A DNA stretch of 64,000 nt from an uncultured Collinsella sp. GTDB taxonomy: Bacteria; Actinomycetota; Coriobacteriia; Coriobacteriales; Coriobacteriaceae. Positions 25,708-33,028 of the stretch are shown here, in pieces (positions within the stretch are counted from its first letter, which is position 1; each line of letters opens with the position of its first letter). Below the pieces are notes generated by a model that saw only the letters and a program-made list of their open reading frames with translations, was not told the origin of the DNA and searched no databases. The translations under genes and the position numbers were made by a program. The DNA is taken from NCBI GenBank assembly GCA_958427355.1, contig CAUACA010000002.1:109853-173852 (forward strand). The letters run 5' to 3'.

Positions 25708-26607
25708 GTGTCCGATCGTCCCAAGGCAACTGCTCCCAAGACATCTGAGCGCAAGGCTGTCGCTGCGGGAGCGCCCGCAGCGAAGAATGGCACCGGTTCG
25801 TGGCTTGCGGGTTTTATCACCCGTGCCGCCGCCGGTATCGTCTATGCCGTTGTCTTTATCCTGTGCCTGGTTTTGGGTATCGTGCCCACTGCCATCTTTG
25901 TTTCTGTCATGAGCGGTCTGTGCTGCTATGAGTTTTTCCGTATGACGAGGCTCGATGGCAAGATGGCTAACGAGCGCATGGGTATCGCTGCCGCCGTACT
26001 CTTTCCGTTGTCGGCGTTGGGCGATTCGATGTTGCTGAATGCCCTGCTTTTTGCCCTGATGCTCGCTGTGGGCATTTGGTATGTCTGGTCGCCGCGTACC
26101 CGCATCTCTGATGTGGCCGTGACGCTCATGGGTCCCATCTACACTGGCTTTATGCTGTCGGCTATCGTGCTGCTGCGCGATGCCGTGCCCGGTTTTGCCG
26201 GCGCCCTGCTTTCGGTGGGCGTTTGCGCGTCCCTTTGGGTCTCCGATTCGTTTGCCTACATCGTGGGTAGCCGTATCGGCCAGCACAAGATGGTTCCCAA
26301 GATTTCTCCCAAAAAGAGCTGGGAGGGGTTTGTCGGCGGCATCCTGGGCTCGGTTTTGATTTGGCTCATCCTGTGGGCGACGCACTTCTACAAGCTCAGC
26401 CTGCCCTATGCGCTGCTGTGCGGCGTGGTCGTGTCCGTTCTGGGCGTTATCGGCGACCTCATCGAGTCGCGCATCAAGCGCGGTGTGGGCGTCAAGGATT
26501 CCGGCAACCTTATCCCGGGCCACGGCGGCATGCTCGATCGTAGCGATTCGCTTATCTTTGGCTGCATTACCGCGCAGCTGCTTTTGATGATCGGAGGCGT
26601 GCTGTAA
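25708..26607 (+). CDS. cdsA: Phosphatidate cytidylyltransferase (CDP-diglyceride synthase)
   Basis: CdsA makes CDP-diacylglycerol from phosphatidic acid and CTP. The 299-residue protein begins with a hydrophilic 30-residue tail rich in Lys and Ala, then about seven to eight membrane helices. The signature VSPKKSWEGFVGG-like segment (ISPKKSWEGFVGG near 196) and KRGVGVKDSGNLIPGHGGMLD near the C-terminus are clear. GTG 25708 is 2 nt after uppS, and its stop shares one base with dxr. Confidence 0.95.
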   Translation: MSDRPKATAPKTSERKAVAAGAPAAKNGTGSWLAGFITRAAAGIVYAVVFILCLVLGIVPTAIFVSVMSGLCCYEFFRMTRLDGKMANERMGIAAAVLFPLSALGDSMLLNALLFALMLAVGIWYVWSPRTRISDVAVTLMGPIYTGFMLSAIVLLRDAVPGFAGALLSVGVCASLWVSDSFAYIVGSRIGQHKMVPKISPKKSWEGFVGGILGSVLIWLILWATHFYKLSLPYALLCGVVVSVLGVIGDLIESRIKRGVGVKDSGNLIPGHGGMLDRSDSLIFGCITAQLLLMIGGVL

Positions 26608-27794
26608 TGTCCTTCCAGACGACGTATGGCCCCGATGGACGTCTCCGTGTTGCCATCCTGGGTTGTACGGGCTCTATCGGCACCCAGGCGCTCGATGTGT
26701 GCCGCCAGCATGCCGATCGCCTGCAGGTGACGGCGCTGTCCGTTAACTCCAGTACCTCCGAACTCGTTGCCGCTGCCCGCGAGTTCTCGGTTCCGGCGGT
26801 TGCCGTGGCCGATGTCGCTCATGGCGATGACGCCGTGCTGCAAGAGTTGCCCGATGGAACGAAGCTCGGCGTTGGCGCGCAGGCGGTTTGCGAGCTCGCG
26901 CGTCGCGACGATGTCGACTGCGTGCTCGTTGCTATTGTGGGCGCCGCCGGTCTCGAGGCGAGCCATGCAGCCTTGACCTCGAATAAGCGCCTTGCCCTTG
27001 CCAACAAGGAGTCCCTCGTCGTCGGCGGCGACTTGCTTATGCCGTTGGCGCAACCGGGCCAGCTTATTCCAGTCGACTCTGAGCACTCCGCCATCTACCA
27101 GTGCTATCTGGGGGAGAACCCACGCGAGGCTCATTGTATTTGGCTCACCTGCTCGGGCGGTCCGTTCTTTGGCCGCACCCGCGACGAGCTCGACCGCGTG
27201 ACGCGTGCCGATGCCCTCGCACATCCCACGTGGGCCATGGGTGCCAAGATCACCATCGACTCCGCCACCCTCATGAACAAGGGCCTGGAGCGCATTGAGG
27301 CCATGCATCTGTTTAACTGCGACCTCGATTTCATTAACGTGGTCGTGCATCGTCAGTCCAAGATTCACTCTATGGTCGAGTTCGCCGACGGCTCCGTGAT
27401 GGCGCATCTCGGTGCTTCCGACATGCGTATTCCCATCCAGTTCGCGTTCTCGTATCCCGAGCGTTGGGATACCCCGGCGCCTCGTATCGATTTCCGCGAG
27501 CTGGGGCAGCTCACGTTTGATGCTGCCGACATGGATACCTTCCGCTGTCTGGCACTGGCCGAACGTGCCGGCAAGACGGGTGGCACCATGCCGTGCGTGC
27601 TCAATGCCGCCAACGAGGTCGCCGTCGATGCCTTCCTGCACGATGGCTGCAGCTTTACCGATATCGATCGCATTGTGGAATCCTGCATGGATGCCCACGA
27701 TATGCAGGCGGTCGATTCGTTTGAGCAGCTTCGCGACATCGATGCATGGGCGCGTGAAAAGGCTGCGCAGGTGCTCGCCGCAACCCGTTCCTAA
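26607..27794 (+). CDS. dxr: 1-deoxy-D-xylulose 5-phosphate reductoisomerase
   Basis: Dxr converts DXP to 2-C-methyl-D-erythritol 4-phosphate in the non-mevalonate isoprenoid pathway, with NADPH. The 395-residue protein has the Rossmann motif ILGCTGSIGTQALDV (about 14-28), ALANKESLVVGG, PVDSEHSAIYQ and MTIDSATLMNKGLE-type residues (KITIDSATLMNKGLE). It overlaps cdsA by one base. Together with ispG nearby it shows use of the MEP pathway. Confidence 0.97.
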   Translation: MSFQTTYGPDGRLRVAILGCTGSIGTQALDVCRQHADRLQVTALSVNSSTSELVAAAREFSVPAVAVADVAHGDDAVLQELPDGTKLGVGAQAVCELARRDDVDCVLVAIVGAAGLEASHAALTSNKRLALANKESLVVGGDLLMPLAQPGQLIPVDSEHSAIYQCYLGENPREAHCIWLTCSGGPFFGRTRDELDRVTRADALAHPTWAMGAKITIDSATLMNKGLERIEAMHLFNCDLDFINVVVHRQSKIHSMVEFADGSVMAHLGASDMRIPIQFAFSYPERWDTPAPRIDFRELGQLTFDAADMDTFRCLALAERAGKTGGTMPCVLNAANEVAVDAFLHDGCSFTDIDRIVESCMDAHDMQAVDSFEQLRDIDAWAREKAAQVLAATRS

Positions 27795-27819
27795 CCCATA
27801 AGGATTGCTTTTTCGTTTT

Positions 27820-29181
27820 ATGGATACTGTTCTGAGCGTTCTCTCATCGGTCTTTTGGGGCCTGCTGATGCTTTCCGTCCTTGTGTTTTTGCACGAGGGC
27901 GGCCACTTTTTGGCGGCGCGTGCCTGCGGCGTCCGTGTGACCGAGTTCTTTTTGGGCCTGCCGTGTCGCTTTGACATCCATTACACGTCACGTCGCATTG
28001 GAACCAAGTTTGGCGTGACCCCGCTGCTGCTGGGTGGCTACGCTGCCATCTGCGGTATGGATCCGACCGACGTCTCGTGCGCCGATCGCGTGCTCGCGGC
28101 TATCTATCGTCATGGTCGCGTGACCGTGGCCGACCTTGCCGCCGAGCTCGAGCTATCCGAGGAGGTTGTGCTCGAGGCATGCGCCTTGCTCTTGGGTTGG
28201 GGCTCTATCGCGCCTTGGTATGAGGAAGGGGAGAAGCCCTCGCCGAGCTACTATCCCACCAAGTATCAGACGCTGCCACGAGATGCGGCGGGTTACACCA
28301 CCTTTGACGGCCGCCGTTTCGATCGAGAGCATGCAACTACCGAGGGCGATGTGTGGGAGCTGCCGTGCGGCGAGGCCGAGTTCCTTGCACAAGAGCGTTC
28401 GCACACCTATCTTGGCCAGGGCTTTCTCAAGCGCGCCTTTATGCTGCTCGCGGGCATTCTCGTCAATATCCTGACGGGTTTTTTGCTGCTTATGAGCATC
28501 TATTCCATTGCGGGCGTCACCGTGCCGATCGATACCAACGTGATCGGTCAGGTTGACGAGGGGTCTATTGCCGCCAAGGCGGGTATCGAGGCTGGTGATG
28601 CGATCCTTTCGGTTGACGGTGTATCGTGCTCTACCTGGATGGACGTTTACGATGCCATCGGCAAGGCTGCCGGTAAGGATGATATCGCCATCGAGTACGA
28701 GCGTGACGGCAAGCAGCATTCGACCACGGTTGCGCTCAAAGAGGACGAGCGCCTAGGTGTGTATGCCTCTACGCAGGTAGTCCGTTTGGACCCCATCACC
28801 TCGGCGCGTCTGTCATTCTCCTATGTTGTGCAGACCGCGGAGGGCGTGATGCGCCTGCTCCAGCCGCAGCATACGATGGAGATTCTCGATCAGTCTTCTT
28901 CGATCGTGGGTATTAGCGTTATGTCCTCACAGGCTGCTGCTGCCGGTCCTGCCACATTCCTTTCGTTTGCCGCCCTCATTTCGTTCTCGCTTGGCTTTAT
29001 GAATCTGCTGCCCATCCCACCACTCGATGGCGGCAAGCTGGTCATCGAGATCATTCAAAAGATTGTGGGCCGCGAGCTTCCGCTCAAGGTCCAGACGATT
29101 GTGAGCTATGTGGGCATCGCGCTCTTTGTGCTGCTGTTTGTCTATATGCTTCGTTCCGACATCCTTCGATTTATTCTGTAG
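27820..29181 (+). CDS. rseP: RseP-type site-2 zinc metalloprotease with a winged-helix-like insert
   Basis: This intramembrane protease family (M50) cleaves transmembrane anti-sigma factors or remnant signal peptides. The 453-residue protein has the zinc motif HEGGH (25-29) in the first helix, GGYAAICG near 73, a PDZ domain (about 238-310) and NLLPIPPLDGG near the C-terminus with the third metal ligand. Unusually, residues 84-133 look like a winged helix (GRVTVADLAAELELSEEVV). ATG 27820 lacks a well-spaced Shine-Dalgarno; TTG 27805 abuts AAGGA and is less likely. It lies between dxr and ispG as usual. Confidence 0.92.
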   Translation: MDTVLSVLSSVFWGLLMLSVLVFLHEGGHFLAARACGVRVTEFFLGLPCRFDIHYTSRRIGTKFGVTPLLLGGYAAICGMDPTDVSCADRVLAAIYRHGRVTVADLAAELELSEEVVLEACALLLGWGSIAPWYEEGEKPSPSYYPTKYQTLPRDAAGYTTFDGRRFDREHATTEGDVWELPCGEAEFLAQERSHTYLGQGFLKRAFMLLAGILVNILTGFLLLMSIYSIAGVTVPIDTNVIGQVDEGSIAAKAGIEAGDAILSVDGVSCSTWMDVYDAIGKAAGKDDIAIEYERDGKQHSTTVALKEDERLGVYASTQVVRLDPITSARLSFSYVVQTAEGVMRLLQPQHTMEILDQSSSIVGISVMSSQAAAAGPATFLSFAALISFSLGFMNLLPIPPLDGGKLVIEIIQKIVGRELPLKVQTIVSYVGIALFVLLFVYMLRSDILRFIL

Positions 29182-29194
29182 GGGAGTGTTTGGA

Positions 29195-30277
29195 TTGTCT
29201 TTATCCCATCCTTTGCCTCGCGATTTGACGCGCCCCGTGCATGTGGGCGGTGTGCAGATCGGTGGCGGTGCGCCGGTGGTGGTCCAATCCATGACCTGCA
29301 CCGATACCGCTGATGCCAAGGCAACACTTGCGCAAGTGTGCGCGTTGGCGCAGGCTGGCTGCGATATCGTGCGTGTGAGCGTGCCCACTGAGGCCGCGCT
29401 TGAGGGTTTCCGCACCATCTGTGCCGAGTCTCCGGTGCCAATCGTTGCCGATATCCACTTTAACCACAAGCTGGCCATTGGCGCTGTGGAGGCCGGTGCC
29501 GCCAAGCTCCGCATCAATCCCGGCAACATTGGCGATTGGGCCAAGGTCGATGCGGTGATCGATGCTGCGGGTTCTGCGGGCTGTGCGATTCGCATCGGTG
29601 TCAACGCTGGTTCGCTTGAGCAGGATATCGCCGAGCGCGACGACCTCACGCAGCCCGAAAAGCTCGTGATGTCGAGCGAGCGCTTTGTCAAGCACTTTGA
29701 GGACCGCGGCTTTACGAACATTGTGCTTTCGGCCAAGGCCCACAGCGTGCAAACGACGCTCGATACCTATCGAGCCCTGTCGCGTGAGATTCCACACGTT
29801 CCGCTTCATCTGGGTGTGACGGAGGCGGGTACCAAGCTCCAGGGCACCATCAAGAGCTCTGTAGGCTTGGGTATCTTGCTTTCCGAAGGCATCGGTGACA
29901 CCATGCGTGTGTCGCTCACGGCCGATCCGGTCGAGGAGCCGCCGGTCGCTTGGGGTATTCTGCAGTCGCTGGGCCTGCGCCGCCGTGGTCCCGAGATTGT
30001 CTCGTGCCCTACGTGCGCTCGCTGCCAGGTTAACCTTATTCCCATTGCCGAGGAGGTCACCGAGCGGCTTAAGAACTACTCCGCGCCGCTTTCGATCGCC
30101 GTGATGGGATGTGCCGTTAATGGCCCCGGCGAGGCTTCCGACGCCGACCTAGGCGTGGCCTGTGGACGAGGTCAGGGCTTGCTCTTTTCGCACGGCCAGA
30201 TCATTGGTAAAGTAGCTGAGGACCAAATTGTCGATGCGCTTATGGCCGAGGTCGACAAGCTTATTGAGGAGAAATAA
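29195..30277 (+). CDS. ispG: 4-hydroxy-3-methylbut-2-en-1-yl diphosphate synthase
   Basis: IspG reduces MEcPP to HMBPP with a [4Fe-4S] cluster. The 360-residue protein has VHVGGVQIGGGAPVVVQSMT at its N-terminus, VADIHFNHKLA, KLRINPGNIG, and the cluster ligands in SCPTCARCQ and CAVNGPGEA near the end. TTG 29195 is chosen since GGGGAG (29181-29186) precedes it and the protein then matches the family start. It is followed directly by proS with no gap. Confidence 0.96.
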   Translation: MSLSHPLPRDLTRPVHVGGVQIGGGAPVVVQSMTCTDTADAKATLAQVCALAQAGCDIVRVSVPTEAALEGFRTICAESPVPIVADIHFNHKLAIGAVEAGAAKLRINPGNIGDWAKVDAVIDAAGSAGCAIRIGVNAGSLEQDIAERDDLTQPEKLVMSSERFVKHFEDRGFTNIVLSAKAHSVQTTLDTYRALSREIPHVPLHLGVTEAGTKLQGTIKSSVGLGILLSEGIGDTMRVSLTADPVEEPPVAWGILQSLGLRRRGPEIVSCPTCARCQVNLIPIAEEVTERLKNYSAPLSIAVMGCAVNGPGEASDADLGVACGRGQGLLFSHGQIIGKVAEDQIVDALMAEVDKLIEEK

Positions 30278-31999
30278 ATGACCCGAGCAATGTATATGTC
30301 TAAGCTGTATGCTCCGACGCTCAAAGAGGATCCGGCCGACGCCGAGCTTGCGAGCCATCGCCTGCTGCTTCGCGCCGGCATGATCCGCAAGGAGGCCGCC
30401 GGCCTGTATTCCTATCTGCCGCTCGCATGGCGCTCAATCCGCAAGATCGAGAATATCGTGCGCGACGAGATGGATGCCGCCGGTGCCCAGGAGCTCATGA
30501 TGCCCATTATGGTTGATGCCGAGCTGTGGCGTGAGTCCGGCCGTATCGATGCCTATGGCAAGGAGCTCGTGCGCTTTGATGACCGCCACGGCCGCGAGTT
30601 TGTTCTCGGACCCACGCACGAGGAGACCGTGACTGCCCTGGTGCGCAACGAGCTGCGTTCCTACAAGCAGCTGCCTGTCAACCTGTACCACATTCAGGAC
30701 AAGTTCCGCGACGAGTTCCGTCCCCGCTTTGGCCTGATGCGTGGCCGCGAGTTCATCATGAAGGACGCCTACAGCTTCTCCGCAACGCAGGAGAGCCTGC
30801 AGGAGGAGTACGACAAGATGAAGCAGGCCTATGCCAACATTTGCGAGCGCTGCTACATCAAGGCCCTGCCCGTTGTCGCTGACTCCGGCGAGATCGGTGG
30901 CGATACCTCCGTCGAGTACATGGCTTTGGCCGACGCCGGCGAGGCTTCGCTCGTCTACTGCGACGATTGCGGCTTCGCTGCCGACGATGAGGCCGCAAGC
31001 ACCAAGGTCGTTGTGACCGAGGGTCCTGGCGACGGTACGCTCACTAAGGTCGAGACTCCGGGCATGGGCACCATCGAGGCCGTTGCAAAGTTCTTCGGCT
31101 TCCCCGAGAACGGCACGCGCAAGTCCTTGGCTCTCATCGATGCCGAGGGCAAGCCAGTCGTGGCCATTGTTCCGGGCGATCATGAGCTCAACGACTGCAA
31201 GGCCGAGCATGTCTTTGGCAAGGGCTATCGCATGATGACTGATGAGGAGCTCCAGACTTATGGTCTGCATAAGGGCTTTATCGGACCGGTTAACTTGCCC
31301 GAGGGCATTCGTCTGGTCTGCGACGAGAGCCTGCGCGAGTCCAAGCAGTGGGCCTGTGGCGCCAACGAGGTCGACTATCACTTTACCGGTGCCTGCCCCG
31401 AGCGCGACTTTACCGTCGACGAGTGGGCCGACCTGGTCACCGTTGTTGCCGGCGATCCCTGCCCGCACTGCGGCAAGCCGCTCTCTGCTGCCCGTGGCAT
31501 CGAGGTCTCCCAGGTCTTCCAGCTGGGCACCAAGTATTCCGAGGCCATGGGTGCCACCTTTATGGATGAGGAGGGTAAGGAGAAGCCGCTTATCATGGGT
31601 TGCTACGGCGTGGGCGTGTCCCGCTCGCTCGCTGCCGTCGTGGAGCAGCACAACGATGAGCACGGTATCGTCTGGCCGGTCTCCGTTGCTCCGTACGAGG
31701 TCGCGGTGATTCCGCTCGATCCCAAGAAGGAGGAGTGCGCTACCGTTTGCGAGCAAATCGTCGAGGGCCTGTGCGCCGATGGTATCGAGGTTGTCGTCGA
31801 CGACCGTGACGAGCGTCCCGGATTTAAGTTTGCCGACAACGATCTTATGGGCTTCCCGTATCAGGTGGTGCTCGGCAAGCGCGGCCTTAAGAACGGTACC
31901 GTTGAGCTCAAGGACCGTGCTACGGGCGAGCGTGAGGACGTGGCGATTGACGAGGTCGTCGCCAAGGTTGCCGAGCTGGTGAAGGCTGCCCGTCGTTAA
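30278..31999 (+). CDS. proS: Prolyl-tRNA synthetase, bacterial type
   Basis: This class II synthetase has 573 residues, the length of the bacterial form that carries a YbaK-type editing domain between motifs 2 and 3 (about 235-385). Visible motifs are LLLRAGMIRKEAAGLYSYLP, GPTHEETVT, RDEFRPRFGLMRGREFIMKD (motif 2) and MGCYGVGVSRSLAAVVEQ (motif 3). A C-terminal anticodon-binding domain follows. ATG 30278 is preceded by GAGGAG in the ispG end; ATG 30296 is possible. It closes the cluster. Confidence 0.97.
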   Translation: MTRAMYMSKLYAPTLKEDPADAELASHRLLLRAGMIRKEAAGLYSYLPLAWRSIRKIENIVRDEMDAAGAQELMMPIMVDAELWRESGRIDAYGKELVRFDDRHGREFVLGPTHEETVTALVRNELRSYKQLPVNLYHIQDKFRDEFRPRFGLMRGREFIMKDAYSFSATQESLQEEYDKMKQAYANICERCYIKALPVVADSGEIGGDTSVEYMALADAGEASLVYCDDCGFAADDEAASTKVVVTEGPGDGTLTKVETPGMGTIEAVAKFFGFPENGTRKSLALIDAEGKPVVAIVPGDHELNDCKAEHVFGKGYRMMTDEELQTYGLHKGFIGPVNLPEGIRLVCDESLRESKQWACGANEVDYHFTGACPERDFTVDEWADLVTVVAGDPCPHCGKPLSAARGIEVSQVFQLGTKYSEAMGATFMDEEGKEKPLIMGCYGVGVSRSLAAVVEQHNDEHGIVWPVSVAPYEVAVIPLDPKKEECATVCEQIVEGLCADGIEVVVDDRDERPGFKFADNDLMGFPYQVVLGKRGLKNGTVELKDRATGEREDVAIDEVVAKVAELVKAARR

Positions 32000-32029
32000 T
32001 CTACGATTTTGCTTGTAGTTCGATATACG

Positions 32030-32081
32030 GGACGGCCCCGCATTTCTCCAGATCGGGGAGATGTGGGGCCGTCCTTTTATC
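32030..32081 (+). terminator. proS terminator
   Basis: A long stem of GGACGGCCCCGCAT with ATGTGGGGCCGTCC encloses a smaller CTCC/GGGG helix and is followed by TTTTATC. It ends the pyrH-proS unit. Confidence 0.9.
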
Positions 32082-32108
32082 TTGTAGCATCTTCGATATC
32101 TAAAAGGA

Positions 32109-32140
32109 AAACCCCACAGCCCATATGAGCTGCGGGGTTT
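32109..32140 (-). terminator. Terminator of the kinase-like gene on the minus strand
   Basis: AAACCCC-A-CAGC pairs with GCTG-C-GGGGTTT. On the minus strand the stem is followed by TTCCTTTTA (plus-strand A-run at 32102-32111), so it probably stops minus-strand transcripts. It is 25 nt from the proS terminator. Confidence 0.75.
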
Positions 32141-32175
32141 CTTGTGCCTCCGATGCGAAATAAATCGCTCAGATA

Positions 32176-32940
32176 TTACTGATAATCGACGACGTCGATC
32201 CAGTTCTTAAGGAACTCATCGTTCACGTTGCGCTTACGAGCGAGCTCGGAAGCGGCGACGATGCTCGTCCACTGACGCACGACCTGCATGGGCATGTCGG
32301 CGCGGTCGCAGTAGAGCTCCAGGTAGGCCTCGGCCTGGTCCTTGCTGTTGAGGGCGAAGAGCAGGTAGGTGGTGGCAACGTCGGCAGCAGGGGAGCCCTG
32401 GGTGGCGTGTGCCCAGTCGCACACATAGAGCTGGCCGTCGTCGCCGACGATGACGTTGGAGGGGTTGAAGTCGCCGTGGCAGACCTTGAACTCCTTGGTC
32501 ATGCCGTCCAGACGCTCCTGAAGGTTGTAGCGCGTGGTGGCATTGAGCTGATCAAGGCTGTCGATCATGCGGGCGAACTTGTCGCGCTGACGGTTGAGCA
32601 GCGGGGAGGTGTAGCCGTGGATCTCGATCTGGAGATCGACGAACATCTCGAGGTACTCACCAAAGCGCTGGGGCTCGGCAGTCATCTTCTCGGCAAGGGT
32701 GGTGCCCGGAACCTTCTCGGTCACGAGTGCCCAGCCGTTGGCGTTCTCGAGCTGAGAAACCTCGAGAGCCTTGGGGCTGCGGATGCCGCACTCATTGATG
32801 CGGGCAAGATTCAAAGCCTCGTTGAACACGTCGGAGACAGGCTTGGTCTCGTTAAAGACCTTGACAATCTTGTCGCCCAGGTCGTAAACGACCTTGTTGC
32901 CACGGCGGACGAGCTCGGTCTTGGAATCGGGTAGCAGCAT
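32176..32940 (-). CDS. Aminoglycoside phosphotransferase (APH)-fold kinase, substrate unknown
   Basis: The 254-residue protein has a kinase-like fold. An N-lobe has VVYDLGDKIVKVFN, with a likely ATP-binding lysine near 27. The catalytic loop is CHGDFNPSNVIV (His155, Asp157, Asn162 in the HGDxxxxN pattern). The metal-binding CDWAHAT follows with Asp175. This is the APH/choline-kinase/fructosamine-kinase superfamily; the substrate cannot be told. No resistance role is implied. It lies downstream of adhE on the same strand, with a hairpin between them. Confidence 0.8.
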   Translation of the reverse strand: MLLPDSKTELVRRGNKVVYDLGDKIVKVFNETKPVSDVFNEALNLARINECGIRSPKALEVSQLENANGWALVTEKVPGTTLAEKMTAEPQRFGEYLEMFVDLQIEIHGYTSPLLNRQRDKFARMIDSLDQLNATTRYNLQERLDGMTKEFKVCHGDFNPSNVIVGDDGQLYVCDWAHATQGSPAADVATTYLLFALNSKDQAEAYLELYCDRADMPMQVVRQWTSIVAASELARKRNVNDEFLKNWIDVVDYQ

Positions 32941-32972
32941 GGTTGCATCCTTTCAACGATGCGATAGAAGCG

Positions 32973-33011
32973 ACGGCGGGGGTGTGTGAAACACCCGTGC
33001 ACCCCCGCCGT
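32973..33011 (-). terminator. Hairpin after adhE
   Basis: ACGGCGGGGGTG (32973-32984) is perfectly complementary to CACCCCCGCCGT (33000-33011). There is no T-run on either strand, so it may act as a weak terminator or a 3'-end stabiliser separating adhE from the kinase-like gene. Confidence 0.6.
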
Positions 33012-33028
33012 TAAAAACCGTGCTAAAA

